Notes: a model not told the origin generated them from the letters alone. DNA of 45,755 bases from Pseudomonas sp. GM79 (GCF_000282495.1 NZ_AKJE01000020.1:1-45755); one strand, 5' to 3'; shown: positions 1 through 8,117, counted from the stretch's first letter. Translations and numbers: made by a program.

Positions 1-84
1 GCGGTCTTGCTCGCGAAGGCGGTGTGTCAGGCAACATTGATGCCGACTGACACTCCCTCTTCGCGAGCAAGCCCGCTCCCACAG
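1..84. repeat. REP doublet (REPIN-like), left part cut by window edge
   Basis: Two inverted copies of the REP core (TTGCTCGCGAAGGCGG and its partner CTTCGCGAGCAAGCCCGCTC) are separated by a variable spacer of about 35 bp. The left arm lacks its outer GTGGGAGCGGGC part, which reads GCGGTC here, so the copy is truncated by the window edge or degenerate. It lies just past the 3' end of the minus-strand gene ending at 114. Confidence 0.85.
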
Positions 85-113
85 TGGTTATGTGTTGGTC
101 ACCAATAACCCGG

Positions 114-608
114 TCAGCCACGCTCGCGGGGAATCAGGCTCTGCAGCTGCTGCGCCAGGAAGTTCGCATCGAAGGCAAAGGTGTCCGGGTCTTTCAAGCC
201 ATTGGTCTTGCGCCACTGCCAATTGCTGGAGGGCGGCAGGCACACCAGCGAAATGCTGCCATAACGTGCGGCAGTCAAGCCCATCACTGCGAGGGAAATC
301 TGCCCACCCGCGCCCATCACGTCCGGCACGAACTCCACCGGTTTCCCGGCGATCACAATGGACAATTTCTCGGTTTTGAATGTCGACGTCTCAAGCGGCA
401 CGCTCGGCCCGGACGCGACATACGCCTCGCGGCTCACTTCCAGCAGATTCGGCGCCAAGACCGGGGCCAGCCACTGCTGGATCTGATCGAACAACTCACC
501 AATGCGCGTCGCCCACACGGCCGATTGCGACTCAAACAGTTGCTTCTTGTGCGCTTCGCTATCTGCATAGTGGCGAAGCATCTCGCCCAGTTGCTGTACA
601 TCGTCCAT
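114..608 (-). CDS. Hypothetical protein (164 aa)
   Basis: I do not recognise this protein. The start chosen is the ATG at 608, because an AAAGGAAC ribosome-binding sequence precedes it by a good distance; an upstream ATG at 668 has no such support. The first 60 residues are polar and probably helical (Gln-, Glu- and His-rich, with a WATRIGELFDQIQQWL amphipathic stretch). A more beta-like second half follows and includes VEFVPDVMGAGGQISL. There is no signal peptide and no transmembrane segment. It lies 70 bp downstream of the AraC-type regulator on the same strand, so the two may be co-transcribed. Coding is supported by the RBS and third-position GC; function is unknown. Confidence 0.75.
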   Translation of the reverse strand: MDDVQQLGEMLRHYADSEAHKKQLFESQSAVWATRIGELFDQIQQWLAPVLAPNLLEVSREAYVASGPSVPLETSTFKTEKLSIVIAGKPVEFVPDVMGAGGQISLAVMGLTAARYGSISLVCLPPSSNWQWRKTNGLKDPDTFAFDANFLAQQLQSLIPRERG

Positions 609-678
609 TGCGGTGTTCCTTTGGTTGAAGCGTTGCTGCGGACTTTGAGCATGGCAGATGCGCGCCACAGGCGTACGA

Positions 679-1455
679 CTAAAAGCGTGAACGGTATTGG
701 CGAGGGGTCATGCCCAGGTGCTTGCGAAAGGCACTGCCCATGTGCGACTGATGGGCGAAACCGGCATCCAGAGCGATACAGGCCAAGGACAGATCAGTGC
801 ATTCGATCATCCTTCGTGCCGCCTGAAGGCGCATTTCAATGAGGTAAGCGTGGGGTGTCAGGCCGATAGCCTGGGTGAAGTCGCGCAGAAAGCGCAGCTC
901 GTTTTGCCCATAGGTGGCGGCCAATTGTTCCAGCGTCAGAGGCTGCTGGAACTGCTCGCTGATCTGCTCCATGACGCGGGCGAAGGCCCGGGGCGCGGCA
1001 CGCTCCGTGATATCGGCTTTCCAATTCGCGACACCAACCAGCGCCACGGCACATTGCTCAAGCGCCAGTAAATCGGGCTGCGTGGCGAGCAACTGACGCC
1101 GTACTTCTTGTGCCAGAGACAACGCTCGTCGATTGCCGCAAGACTGCACGCGGTGGGCGACGGAGGGTAACTGTTCGCTGGCGAACTGCTCGTCCAACTG
1201 CATCAGCAGATACTCACCACCGGTGGCTGATTCGGAAAACACCTCCACGCCGATAGGCGTATAAGCCAATACACCCGCAAAGGTATCAAAATCTGTCCGT
1301 CGGTCAGAATCGATCGCATGCACGCCTTGCTGACGTTCCAGTGTCACCCCTAGCGTTTTTGACTGTGCCGGATCGCGCGCGCTGTAGGCCGCACGAGGCA
1401 AGAGTTGCAGGCAGATTTTGCCACCCGGCAGGCGCTGGCTCAGCACACTGGGCAT
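679..1455 (-). CDS. AraC-family transcriptional regulator
   Basis: The protein has 258 residues if started at the ATG at 1455, which has CAGGAAATTTC upstream. The ORF extends further upstream but those residues look non-coding. The last 100 residues or so are a typical AraC/XylS double helix-turn-helix domain: LTLEQLAATYGQNELRFLRD is the first HTH, and GFAHQSHMGSAFRKHLGMTP the second with the family signature. The N-terminal 150 residues are probably a ligand-sensing cupin-like domain. It is divergent from the amino-acid racemase gene starting at 1548, across only 92 bp, so control of the racemase is a reasonable inference. The effector is unknown. Confidence 0.9.
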   Translation of the reverse strand: MPSVLSQRLPGGKICLQLLPRAAYSARDPAQSKTLGVTLERQQGVHAIDSDRRTDFDTFAGVLAYTPIGVEVFSESATGGEYLLMQLDEQFASEQLPSVAHRVQSCGNRRALSLAQEVRRQLLATQPDLLALEQCAVALVGVANWKADITERAAPRAFARVMEQISEQFQQPLTLEQLAATYGQNELRFLRDFTQAIGLTPHAYLIEMRLQAARRMIECTDLSLACIALDAGFAHQSHMGSAFRKHLGMTPRQYRSRF

Positions 1456-1547
1456 GTGAAATTTCCTGATAGATCGCCATGAAGACCCACGGGATACTCT
1501 CGAATAAAGAGCACCCTCGCAAGGGTTTGCCATTACAGGAGCACAAC

Positions 1548-2240
1548 ATGCGCACCATCGGCCTTATCGGCGGCATGAGCTGGGAGTCCAGCGCCGAGTA
1601 TTACCGTCTCATCAACCAGCAGGTACGTGATCGCCTCGGGCCGTTGCGCTCGGCGAAACTGTTGATGTACAGCGTCGACTTCGGCCCGCTCGAACAGGCC
1701 CAGCATGCCGGGCGCTGGGACGACGCGGCGGAGATTCTGGTGGATGCGGCCCGCCGTCTGCAGGCGGGTGGCGCCGAGTGCGTGGTGCTGTGTACCAACA
1801 CCATGCACAAGGTGGCCGGGCAGATTCAGGTCGCCATCGATATTCCGTTCCTGCACATTGCCGATCCGGCTGGTCAAGCGGCATTGGACGCCGGTGCGCT
1901 GCGGGTGGGTTTGCTGGGTACTGCGTTCACCATGGAGCAGGACTTTATCAAGACACGTCTGACGGCTAAGGGCCTGACGGTGCTGGTACCGGAGGCTGAT
2001 GAACGTCTGGCCGTGCACCGGATTATCTATGACGAGTTGTGCGTCGGGGTAATCAGCGAGGCGTCACGTCAGGTCTATCAACGGGTGATCGAGTCGCTGA
2101 CCGAACGCGGCGCCCAGGCGATCATCCTCGGCTGTACCGAAATCGGCCTGCTGATCAAACCCGAGCACAGCGCCCTGCCCTTGCTCGACACCACCGAACT
2201 GCATGCGCAGGCGGCGGTGGCGTTTGCTTTGGGTGACTGA
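1548..2240 (+). CDS. Aspartate/glutamate racemase-family protein (YgeA-like amino-acid racemase)
   Basis: This 230-residue protein belongs to the cofactor-independent Asp/Glu/hydantoin racemase superfamily. It opens with MRTIGLIGGMSWESSAEYY, typical of the YgeA-like branch. The two catalytic cysteines are visible: Cys82 in CTNTMHK and Cys196 in GCTEIGLL. Members of this branch interconvert L- and D-amino acids by two-base proton transfer; the exact substrate cannot be read from sequence. The ATG at 1548 was chosen because an ACAGGAGC ribosome-binding site sits just upstream and the family N-terminus starts there. No signal peptide is present, so it is cytoplasmic. The adjacent divergent AraC regulator probably controls it. 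Confidence 0.9.
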   Translation: MRTIGLIGGMSWESSAEYYRLINQQVRDRLGPLRSAKLLMYSVDFGPLEQAQHAGRWDDAAEILVDAARRLQAGGAECVVLCTNTMHKVAGQIQVAIDIPFLHIADPAGQAALDAGALRVGLLGTAFTMEQDFIKTRLTAKGLTVLVPEADERLAVHRIIYDELCVGVISEASRQVYQRVIESLTERGAQAIILGCTEIGLLIKPEHSALPLLDTTELHAQAAVAFALGD

Positions 2241-2292
2241 CTCAATCGGCTTTGGCCTAATGCCGGTCAGTCAAGAAATATGAGCGACGAAT

Positions 2293-2390
2293 ATCCTGTG
2301 GGAGCGTGGCTTGCCCGCGAAGAATGCACCGCGGTTTTTCAGGCATTACGCGTCATCGTTCTTCGCGGGCAAGCCGCGCTCCCACAGGAT
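2293..2390. repeat. REP doublet, variant core, between convergent genes
   Basis: ATCCTGTGGGAGCGTGGCTT is matched by an inverted copy ending CGCTCCCACAGGAT, around a central spacer of about 40 bp. The core differs from the main family (CTTGCCCGCGAAGAA instead of CTTGCTCGCGAAG). It is followed by a T7 run on the plus strand, so it may also terminate transcription of the racemase gene; the acetyltransferase gene converges from the right. Confidence 0.85.
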
Positions 2391-2399
2391 TTTTTTGAC

Positions 2400-2909
2400 T
2401 TACCGGCGACGCAGGCGCGCCATGCTCAGGGTATCGACCAGCCGACCGTCACGCACGGCGTAATCGCGAAACAGGCCTTCGGTCTCGAAACCGAATTTGC
2501 GGTACAGGCCGATGGCCGCTTCGTTGTCGGCGTACACCGAAAGTTCTACCCGTTGCAGGTTCATCCAGTTGTCGGCGACGTCCAGCGCTGCCGCCAGCAG
2601 TTTCGAGCCGACACCCTTGCCCTGCCACGCCACAGCGACACCCATGCCAAAGCTACCGGCGTGGCTGCGGCGGATCCGCGAAAACTGCTCCAGGCCAATA
2701 TTGCCGATGACCGATCCCTGGTGCAGCGCCACCAGTTTCACCGCCCGCTCGTTGTCCGCCATCAGGCGTTGGCGCCAGACCTCGCTGGACTGAAACGGCA
2801 TTTGCAGCACCTGCCGGGCCACGGCGGGGTCGTTGTAGAGCGCGGTGATGCCCTCGATGTGGGATTCGCTGAAGCGTTCGAGGTGAATGGCGGGGTCGTG
2901 GTCGGGCAT
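2400..2909 (-). CDS. GNAT-family N-acetyltransferase (YhhY/AaaT-like)
   Basis: This 169-residue protein fits the single-domain GNAT fold. The acetyl-CoA pyrophosphate-binding loop is visible as QGKGVGSKLL. The late segment VELSVYADNEAAIGLYRKFG followed by GFETEG is the usual GNAT beta5-alpha4 region. The arrangement, including RRSHAGSFGMGVAVAWQGKG and the closing YAVRDGRLVDTLSMARL, resembles E. coli YhhY/AaaT, an L-amino-acid N-acetyltransferase (recognised from memory). It is predicted cytoplasmic. The start at 2909 gives the expected family N-terminus, with GGACGA upstream. Its natural substrate here is unknown. Confidence 0.88.
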   Translation of the reverse strand: MPDHDPAIHLERFSESHIEGITALYNDPAVARQVLQMPFQSSEVWRQRLMADNERAVKLVALHQGSVIGNIGLEQFSRIRRSHAGSFGMGVAVAWQGKGVGSKLLAAALDVADNWMNLQRVELSVYADNEAAIGLYRKFGFETEGLFRDYAVRDGRLVDTLSMARLRRR

Positions 2910-3024
2910 GGTGGTGTTCGTCCTTGATCGATGTGTGACCGGTCACTCTAAACCGCGATCCCCATGTGTGACGAGATCAAAATGTGGGAGCGGAGATTCG
3001 GGCGCGGGCCTGACGAAAGCAAAG

Positions 3025-3130
3025 TCAAAAGATCGCAGCCTTCGCCAGCTCCTGCATTGATCGTGTGTACCCGTCATTCAGCGGGTGTACCCAATCTCTG
3101 TAGGAGCTGCCGAAGGCTGCGATCTTTTGC
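3025..3130. repeat. Second repeat family: GATCGCAGCCTTCG inverted repeat
   Basis: TCAAAAGATCGCAGCCTTCG is matched by an inverted CGAAGGCTGCGATCTTTTG about 105 bp later, with internal AGCTCCTGC and GTAGGAGCT arms. It is unrelated to the GGGAGCGGGC family. The same element family recurs at 7283-7390. It lies in the intergenic space upstream of the acetyltransferase. Confidence 0.8.
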
Positions 3131-3360
3131 TCTTGATGGCAGGCTGTGGCGGTGTTTTTTGTCCCTTGCCGGTTGCCCGGATGCGTGCTGCATACAGAGC
3201 GGCATGGCTAGACCGTTGAAGCGACAACCACCTGCTAGAGTAAAAAGCATACCAATCGACTATCCAGCACCGGAGTCATGCACCGCCACCTCGATTTTTG
3301 ACTTGAGAAACGACGTTATTGGCCGGACTGAATGTCACCTTCGGAAATGAGGAAATTTCT

Positions 3361-3510
3361 ATGAAAGGTTTGCTTCGCGCCGCAGGATTCAGCCTGATGG
3401 CGTTTTTCGCAAGTTGTGGTGTTGGGGCTCAGACAGTGCACGGTCATGCTGCGCCGCCTGCTTTCACCGCCGCACCGGCCGATATCCAAGCGGATAGCCA
3501 AAGAAATTGA
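3361..3510 (+). CDS. Small exported protein (49 aa), hypothetical
   Basis: A short ORF is preceded by a good ribosome-binding sequence (TGAGGAAATTTCT) ending directly at the ATG at 3361. The product starts MKGLLRAAGFSLMAFFASCG, a positively charged end followed by a hydrophobic core. It continues VGAQTVHGH, which looks like a signal-peptidase I site after VGA. The mature part would be only about 26 residues, rich in Ala and Pro. No family is recognised. The reading frame is convincing mainly because of the RBS and signal sequence; it could be a non-conserved ORF. Confidence 0.55.
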   Translation: MKGLLRAAGFSLMAFFASCGVGAQTVHGHAAPPAFTAAPADIQADSQRN

Positions 3511-3534
3511 TCGTTCTCATGTTCCACGGAGGGC

Positions 3535-3562
3535 TTGGGGACGAGCTTGCTCGCTCCCACAT
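3535..3562. repeat. Solitary degenerate REP-like palindrome
   Basis: GGGGACGAGCTTGCTCGCTCCCAC contains the perfect hairpin CGAGC-TT-GCTCG and the outer GCTCCCAC of the REP family, but there is no partner copy. It lies between the small exported ORF and the 3' end of the LysR gene. Confidence 0.6.
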
Positions 3563-3572
3563 TAGTTAGCCG

Positions 3573-4550
3573 TCAACTCTCGAACCACTCCCGCCGCTCG
3601 CTGAAGGTGTTGTGGATCAGTTCGACGATCCCCTGCACCTCAGTCTCATTCCGGGACTCGGCATTGACCGCCATCCACACCTGGCGCTGCATCGGTTGCT
3701 TGAAGAGCCCGGGTAACGCCACCAGCCCCCGGTCGAATTGGCTCATGTAGTGCGGTAGCAAACCGATGCAGGCGCTGCAGCGGATCATCTCAAGCATCAG
3801 CTCATAGGAATGCAGCTGCACCACGCCCGCCAGACGCTGCTCCACCAGACTGTTCCACGGGCCAAAAGCGGCGATATGGCGGTCGTACTGCCATTGCACC
3901 AGCATGAAATCGGCCAGGTCAGCCAGGCTGTCCGGCCGCGCCGCGACCCGTGAATACCGTTTGGCGATGTGAGGCAGATAGTCCAGCCGTGCCAGACGTT
4001 GGGGCTCGCTGACGGCAAAACTGGGGCCTGGCAACGGCGAATCGGGGCCCGCCAGCCATACCACCACATCGGCGCTGATCGCTCGCAGGGCCAGTTCGCT
4101 GTCCAGGGAAATGATGTCCAGGCGCACACTGGCGTTGCGCCGCAGCAGCGAGACCAGATCACGGCCGAGGATGTCGTGCAGGATCGACTCGGCGACGGCC
4201 AGGCGAATCAAGGGCTGTTCGATCACGGGCAAGTCGCGTTCGCGGGCCAGGGCAATCAACTGCGCTTGAAGCCGCAAGCCGTCACGACTGAGTGCAAAGC
4301 CATTGCTCGAGTGGCTGAACAGCGAACGCCGCAGTTGCGCTTCAAGTTGTGCCAGTTGTTTACGCAATTGGGTCGATTTGATGTTGAGGCTGCGGGCCGC
4401 TTGCATGAAACAACCGCAACGGGCGCAGACCCGGAAAGACTGCACCAGCACCGGATCGATTCCGGCCAGTGAGTGTAAGGATTGGTTTTGTTCTACGGGC
4501 CAACGGTACTCGGTCACACCCTGACGATCAGTGGGTTCCATGAATGACAT
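3573..4550 (-). CDS. LysR-family transcriptional regulator
   Basis: This 325-residue protein has an unusual N-terminal extension of about 30 residues ahead of the LysR winged HTH. The HTH is at roughly residues 34-92 and includes FMQAARSLNIKSTQLRKQLA and the linker helix start LEAQLRRSLF. A periplasmic-binding-protein-like effector domain follows. It has a family-like profile but divergent sequence, with DVVVWLAGPDSPLPGP in place of the usual DLAI motif. The start at 4550 has GGGAGTGATCA immediately upstream; an alternative ATG lies three codons downstream. The flanking genes (a small exported ORF and an AhpD-like gene) do not reveal its target. Confidence 0.88.
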   Translation of the reverse strand: MSFMEPTDRQGVTEYRWPVEQNQSLHSLAGIDPVLVQSFRVCARCGCFMQAARSLNIKSTQLRKQLAQLEAQLRRSLFSHSSNGFALSRDGLRLQAQLIALARERDLPVIEQPLIRLAVAESILHDILGRDLVSLLRRNASVRLDIISLDSELALRAISADVVVWLAGPDSPLPGPSFAVSEPQRLARLDYLPHIAKRYSRVAARPDSLADLADFMLVQWQYDRHIAAFGPWNSLVEQRLAGVVQLHSYELMLEMIRCSACIGLLPHYMSQFDRGLVALPGLFKQPMQRQVWMAVNAESRNETEVQGIVELIHNTFSERREWFES

Positions 4551-4671
4551 TGATCACTCCCTGTCGATCTGTCCTTGAGCGTTTTATCCTGCTGACTGTT
4601 TATGAACCTGATGTGACAACCGGGCAAAAACCGGATCAAATCGCCTGATGTCGGCCAGTCACGGTACGGAA

Positions 4672-4765
4672 CCTGTGGGAGCGGGCTTGCTCGCGAAAGC
4701 GGTGTGTCAGGCGACATCAATGTGGACTGTGCCGCCGTCTTCGCGAGCAAGCCCGCTCCCACAGG
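4672..4765. repeat. REP doublet (REPIN)
   Basis: CCTGTGGGAGCGGGCTTGCT and the inverted copy ending AAGCCCGCTCCCACAGG flank a spacer with GTGTGTCAGGCGACATCAA. It lies immediately downstream of the AhpD-like gene (minus strand, ending at 4779) and upstream of the LysR gene. Confidence 0.9.
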
Positions 4766-4778
4766 GTTTGCGCTTGAA

Positions 4779-5219
4779 TCAACCGCAGGGCGTTTGCCGA
4801 AAGCTTACCGCCAGGCGATTCCAGCTGTTGATGGTGCTGACGGCCACGGTCAGGTCGACCAGTTCGCCTTCGCTGAACTGCTCCCGGGCCAGGGCGTAAA
4901 CGTCATCCGGCACATGGCTTTGCGAGAGCAGGGTTACCGCTTCGGTCCAGGCCAGGGCGGCTCGCTCCCGAGGGTTGAAGAAGTTGCTGTCGCGCCAGAC
5001 CACGATCGCGTACAACCGGCGATCGCTCTCACCGAAGCGGCGTGCGTCCACGCAATGCATGTCGGTGCAGAAGGCGCAGCCATTGAGCTGCGAGGCGCGG
5101 ATTTTGATCAGGTTCAACAAAGCCGGTTCGATGCTCAGGTCGCGGGCCAAGGCCTCCATGGCGATCATGGCTTTCATCGCTTTGGGCGATGCGCTGTAGT
5201 AATCCAGACGGGAGTTCAT
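4779..5219 (-). CDS. Carboxymuconolactone decarboxylase-family (AhpD-like) protein
   Basis: This 146-residue all-helical CMD/AhpD-like protein carries the redox motif C48-x-x-C51-x-x-x-H55, seen as GCAFCTDMHCVDAR. That is the peroxidase-type active site of the AhpD_D branch rather than true carboxymuconolactone decarboxylases. The ATG at 5219 was chosen because MNSRLDYYSASPKAMKAM is the normal family N-terminus; upstream in-frame codons run into the divergent promoter region. It probably acts in antioxidant or alkylhydroperoxide defence. It is divergently oriented from the MocR-type regulator at 5425, the usual arrangement for a MocR target gene. Confidence 0.9.
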   Translation of the reverse strand: MNSRLDYYSASPKAMKAMIAMEALARDLSIEPALLNLIKIRASQLNGCAFCTDMHCVDARRFGESDRRLYAIVVWRDSNFFNPRERAALAWTEAVTLLSQSHVPDDVYALAREQFSEGELVDLTVAVSTINSWNRLAVSFRQTPCG

Positions 5220-5280
5220 GGCGCGACCTCGTGGATCGGATAGGTGACTCCAAGGTAGAGGCTGATCCCCGAGCGTCACA

Positions 5281-5309
5281 GGTCCAATTCGTCGAAAAAA
5301 CCATGGACC
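5281..5309. promoter_or_regulatory. Candidate MocR operator (GGTCCA-N17-TGGACC)
   Basis: The divergent intergenic region contains GGTCCA at 5281-5286 and its exact inverted copy TGGACC at 5304-5309. On the minus strand the first half-site reads TTGGACC, which resembles a -35 element for the AhpD-like gene 62 bp away. MocR-type regulators usually bind repeated half-sites next to their own divergent promoter. The assignment is inference from position and symmetry only. Confidence 0.4.
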
Positions 5310-5424
5310 GCCCGGCAGCAGGCCAATCGCAGCTTTTTCGCCCACGCAACTTCTGCGCGGCCGTTCATGCGGGTAATCTGGCGCGACGCACAGTCGCCTC
5401 AACCGCCCAGGGAGCCTCGCCGGT

Positions 5425-6858
5425 ATGGAACTTCATGTTGTCATCAACGGCCGCAAGGACCTGGCAGGCCAGTTGTACCGGCAACTGCGCGACGCCATTG
5501 AATCCGGTCGCCTGACAGCCGGGACGCAGCTGCCGCCCAGCCGCTTGCTGGCCGAACAACTGGGGATTTCGCGCAAGACCATTTCCGACACGTATGCGCA
5601 ACTGACCTATGAGAACTTCCTCACCGGGGTGATCGGCAAAGGCACTTACGTCAATGCCCGGGCGGCGAAAATCGTCCACAAGCAGAGCCACTCGGAGCTG
5701 GCCAGCTTTGATGTCATCGAACGCTGGCGCAACCTGCCGACGTTCTTGCGCCACCCGACGCTGGAAGGCTCGTTGCGTTATGAGTTCATTGGTGGCGCCA
5801 CCAGCAAGGGCCAGTTTCCGCAGGACGATTGGCGCCGCTGCACCTCCCATGCCTTGCGCCAGATGGCCGGTTCCAAAGGTTTCTACAGCCAGCCCGAAGG
5901 CCTGCCGGCGCTGCGCAATGCCATCGCACGGCACATCGCGTTTTCGCGCGGGGTCAACTGTCAGGACGAAGACGTGGTGGTGTGCAACGGCGCGCAACAG
6001 GCGCTGGACCTGATTTCCCGGGTGCTGACCCAACCGGGCAGCCTCGTCGCCATGGAAGACCCCGGCTACCCGCCGGCGCGCCTGTTGTTCGGGAGCCATG
6101 GCGCAACGGTGGTCGGCGTGCCGGTGGATGCGCAAGGCATTCAGGTCGAGCATATTCCCGATGGTACCCGGCTGATTTACGTCACCCCGTCCCACCAGTT
6201 CCCCTTGGGCATGCCCTTGAGCCAGGCCCGCCGGGAAGCCCTGCTCGCAAGGGCCTATGAGCTGGGGGCGATCATCATCGAAGACGATTACGACAGCGAA
6301 TTCCGCTACGAAGGCCGGCCCACCGACTCGCTGCAAAGCCTGGATGAGCGCGGCATCGTCGCCTACGTCGGCACTTTCTCGAAGACCCTGTTGCCGGAGT
6401 TGCGGCTCGGTTACGCGATTTTGCCACCGGCGATCCTCGAAGCGGTGATCCGCGCCAAGCAGCTCACCGACCTGCATACCTCCACCCTGCCCCAATGGGC
6501 GCTCGCCAAGTTCATCGCCGAGGGCTGTCTGCTCAAGCACATCCGGCGCTGCCATACGATTTACGCCGGGCGCCGTGAACGGATCCTGGCGCGCATGGCG
6601 GGCGACCTTTCGCCGTGGTTCGAAGCGGTGCCGACCACTGCCGGGTTCCACATGGCGGTGCTGTGCAAGGTGCCGGTCGATATTCCATTGGTGATCGAAT
6701 TGGCAAAAAAAGTCGAAGTGGGGCTCTATGCCCTGGACAGCTTCTTTTACCAGCAAGCGCCGCGGGCCGGGCTTTTCCTGGGGTTCGGCGCGATCGAAAC
6801 CCTGGACATCGACATCGCCCTGGACCGTTTGCGGGACATTTTGCAGCAGCTCGGTTGA
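5425..6858 (+). CDS. MocR/PdxR-type regulator: GntR HTH fused to class I aminotransferase-like domain
   Basis: The protein has 477 residues. Residues 1 to about 75 form a GntR winged helix: LAGQLYRQLRDAIESGRL, then LPPSRLLAEQLGISRKTISD and GKGTYVNA. The rest is a fold-type I PLP-dependent aminotransferase-like domain with GAQQALDLISRVL, EDPGYPPARLLF, IIEDDYDSEFRY and the PLP-binding lysine K320 in GTFSKTLLPELRLGY. Such proteins sense PLP or an amino compound and usually act on the divergent gene, here the AhpD-like gene at 4779-5219. The ATG at 5425 starts the recognisable domain. The downstream ABM gene begins 123 bp later on the same strand. Confidence 0.93.
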   Translation: MELHVVINGRKDLAGQLYRQLRDAIESGRLTAGTQLPPSRLLAEQLGISRKTISDTYAQLTYENFLTGVIGKGTYVNARAAKIVHKQSHSELASFDVIERWRNLPTFLRHPTLEGSLRYEFIGGATSKGQFPQDDWRRCTSHALRQMAGSKGFYSQPEGLPALRNAIARHIAFSRGVNCQDEDVVVCNGAQQALDLISRVLTQPGSLVAMEDPGYPPARLLFGSHGATVVGVPVDAQGIQVEHIPDGTRLIYVTPSHQFPLGMPLSQARREALLARAYELGAIIIEDDYDSEFRYEGRPTDSLQSLDERGIVAYVGTFSKTLLPELRLGYAILPPAILEAVIRAKQLTDLHTSTLPQWALAKFIAEGCLLKHIRRCHTIYAGRRERILARMAGDLSPWFEAVPTTAGFHMAVLCKVPVDIPLVIELAKKVEVGLYALDSFFYQQAPRAGLFLGFGAIETLDIDIALDRLRDILQQLG

Positions 6859-6981
6859 GGGATTGGTCTGCGGCTTTATCTGGCGATTGGCTATTGGCGG
6901 TCTGGGGGTGCAGGCCTATCCTGATTGGGCGTTATCCCTCAATGAGCAGGATTCGTCCAGCCTGATTCAGGAGTGTGAGCA

Positions 6982-7275
6982 ATGTCCAACGAAGTGATCA
7001 ACACCGTAAAGGTGCAGGCTGCCGCCGGCCGCTCGGACGAACTGGGTAAGCAACTGCAAAAGATTGTCGACACCCTGCGCGAACTTCCGGGCTGTGACTC
7101 CTATATGGTCGACCGCTGCCCCGAGGACGACACCCGCTGGACAGTCAGCGCCCGCTGGCAATCGGAAGCGGCCATGCAATCGCATTTCAACTGCCCCGAA
7201 GTGCAAGGCTTTATCGGCCTGATCGACAGCCGACTGGCCAATGCCGTCGACTTCAACAGCTTTCCAATCGTCTAA
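6982..7275 (+). CDS. Antibiotic biosynthesis monooxygenase (ABM)-domain protein
   Basis: This 97-residue protein has the size and pattern of a single ferredoxin-like ABM/quinol-monooxygenase domain. Features are NTVKVQAAAGRSDELGKQLQ, then a turn with LPGCDSYMVDRCPEDDTRW, then ARWQSEAAMQSHFNCPEVQG. The family includes YgiN-type quinol monooxygenases and IsdG-like haem oxygenases; which activity applies cannot be decided. It starts 123 bp after the MocR gene with its own strong RBS (CAGGAGTGTGAGCA). Co-regulation with the AhpD-like gene through MocR is a possibility, not shown. Confidence 0.85.
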   Translation: MSNEVINTVKVQAAAGRSDELGKQLQKIVDTLRELPGCDSYMVDRCPEDDTRWTVSARWQSEAAMQSHFNCPEVQGFIGLIDSRLANAVDFNSFPIV

Positions 7276-7282
7276 AACAAGA

Positions 7283-7390
7283 TCAAAAGATCGCAGCGTT
7301 CCGCAGCTCCTACAGAATTTGCGTCCGCCCGATGTTTCAAGGGTGTACGCGATTCCAATGTAGGAGCTGCGGAACGCTGCGATCTTTTGA
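7283..7390. repeat. Second repeat family copy (GATCGCAGCGTTCCGCAGC)
   Basis: TCAAAAGATCGCAGCGTTCC and its inverted partner ending GCTGCGATCTTTTGA flank a spacer with CTCCTACAG and TGTAGGAGCTGCGGAA. It is a close relative of the element at 3025-3130. It sits 7 bp after the stop codon of the ABM gene and may form a terminator-like structure. Confidence 0.85.
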
Positions 7391-7500
7391 TTTTGACGTT
7401 CTTGATTGGCCCCCTCACCTTCCCGAAAATTGGCCGTTTGATTGCCCGATAGCGCGGCTTACTGTGGTCCCTGACGACTCACCACCTCAGGTAATCAACC

Positions 7501-7917
7501 ATGAAAACGCTTTGTTTTTTTGCCGCGCCTCTCGCCGCCCTGACGCTGAGCATTTCAGCCCTGACATTCGCCCACGAAACCGCTCCTTCAGAAAAAGTCA
7601 CCGTCCTGCAGGACCAGATGCTGAAGAACGCACCCGGCAAAAAAGCCTTGATGATCGAAGTCGATTACGAGCCGGGCCAATCGTCCATCGCCCATAAACA
7701 CCAGGGCACGGCCATGGCCTATGTGCTTTCGGGGGCGATCATCTCTCAAGTCAAAGGCGAAAAAGCGATCAGCTACAAGGCGGGCGATTACTGGTATGAA
7801 CCGGCTGGCTCTGAACATCTGGTCTCGAAAAACGCCAGCGCTACCCAACCCGCCAAACTGTTGGTGTTCATGGTGTTGGCCCCGGATGAGAAAGTGTTGA
7901 TTCCTTTGGAAAACTGA
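7501..7917 (+). CDS. Periplasmic single-cupin-domain protein
   Basis: This 138-residue protein has a signal peptide: MKTLCFFAAPLAALTLSISA, with cleavage probably after TFA before HETAPSE. The mature part is one small cupin barrel. The metal-binding motif 1 is IAHKHQGTAMAYVLSGAI, followed by KAGDYWYEPAGSEHLVSKN, which supplies the motif 2 histidine. It belongs to the small RmlC-like cupins; no enzymatic role can be assigned. The start has AGGTAATCAACC directly upstream. It appears monocistronic between two repeat elements. Confidence 0.85.
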   Translation: MKTLCFFAAPLAALTLSISALTFAHETAPSEKVTVLQDQMLKNAPGKKALMIEVDYEPGQSSIAHKHQGTAMAYVLSGAIISQVKGEKAISYKAGDYWYEPAGSEHLVSKNASATQPAKLLVFMVLAPDEKVLIPLEN

Positions 7918-7951
7918 TCGCTGCACATAGAAAGGCCTCGGTGCGGCTGAT

Positions 7952-8054
7952 GGCCTCTTCGCGGGCAAGCCTCGCTCCTACAGGTTTTGTGTGGAACGCC
8001 GACTTTGTGGACACCTGCAATCCCTGCAGGAGCGAGGCTTGCCCGCGAAGAGGC
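7952..8054. repeat. REP doublet, variant core (GAGGCTTGCCCGCGAAGAGGCC)
   Basis: GGCCTCTTCGCGGGCAAGCC and the inverted GGCTTGCCCGCGAAGAGGCC enclose CTCGCTCCTACAGG and CCTGCAGGAGCGAG arms. The CTTGCCCGCGAAG core resembles the 2293-2390 copy. The element lies between the convergent cupin and glutamate dehydrogenase genes. Confidence 0.85.
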
Positions 8055-8082
8055 CCGACCAGACACCACAAAACCTTCAGAC

Positions 8083-8117
8083 AAAAAAAAGCCCCATCTC
8101 TTTCGAGACGGGGCTTT
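8083..8117. terminator. Rho-independent terminator, probably bidirectional
   Basis: AAAGCCCCATCTC-TTTC-GAGACGGGGCTTT forms a stem with one A-C mismatch. It is flanked by an A run on the left (U run for the minus strand) and TTTCTT on the right. It lies 17 bp beyond the stop codon of the glutamate dehydrogenase gene and downstream of the convergent cupin gene. Confidence 0.85.

Noticed and set aside
2964..3350. A 128-codon frame between the acetyltransferase and the small exported gene
   Set aside because: Most of it is the GATCGCAGC inverted-repeat element; there is no RBS and no sensible protein character.
5365..6756. A 463-codon frame antisense to the MocR gene
   Set aside because: The sense strand carries a complete MocR with PLP lysine and HTH; the antisense product shows no family.
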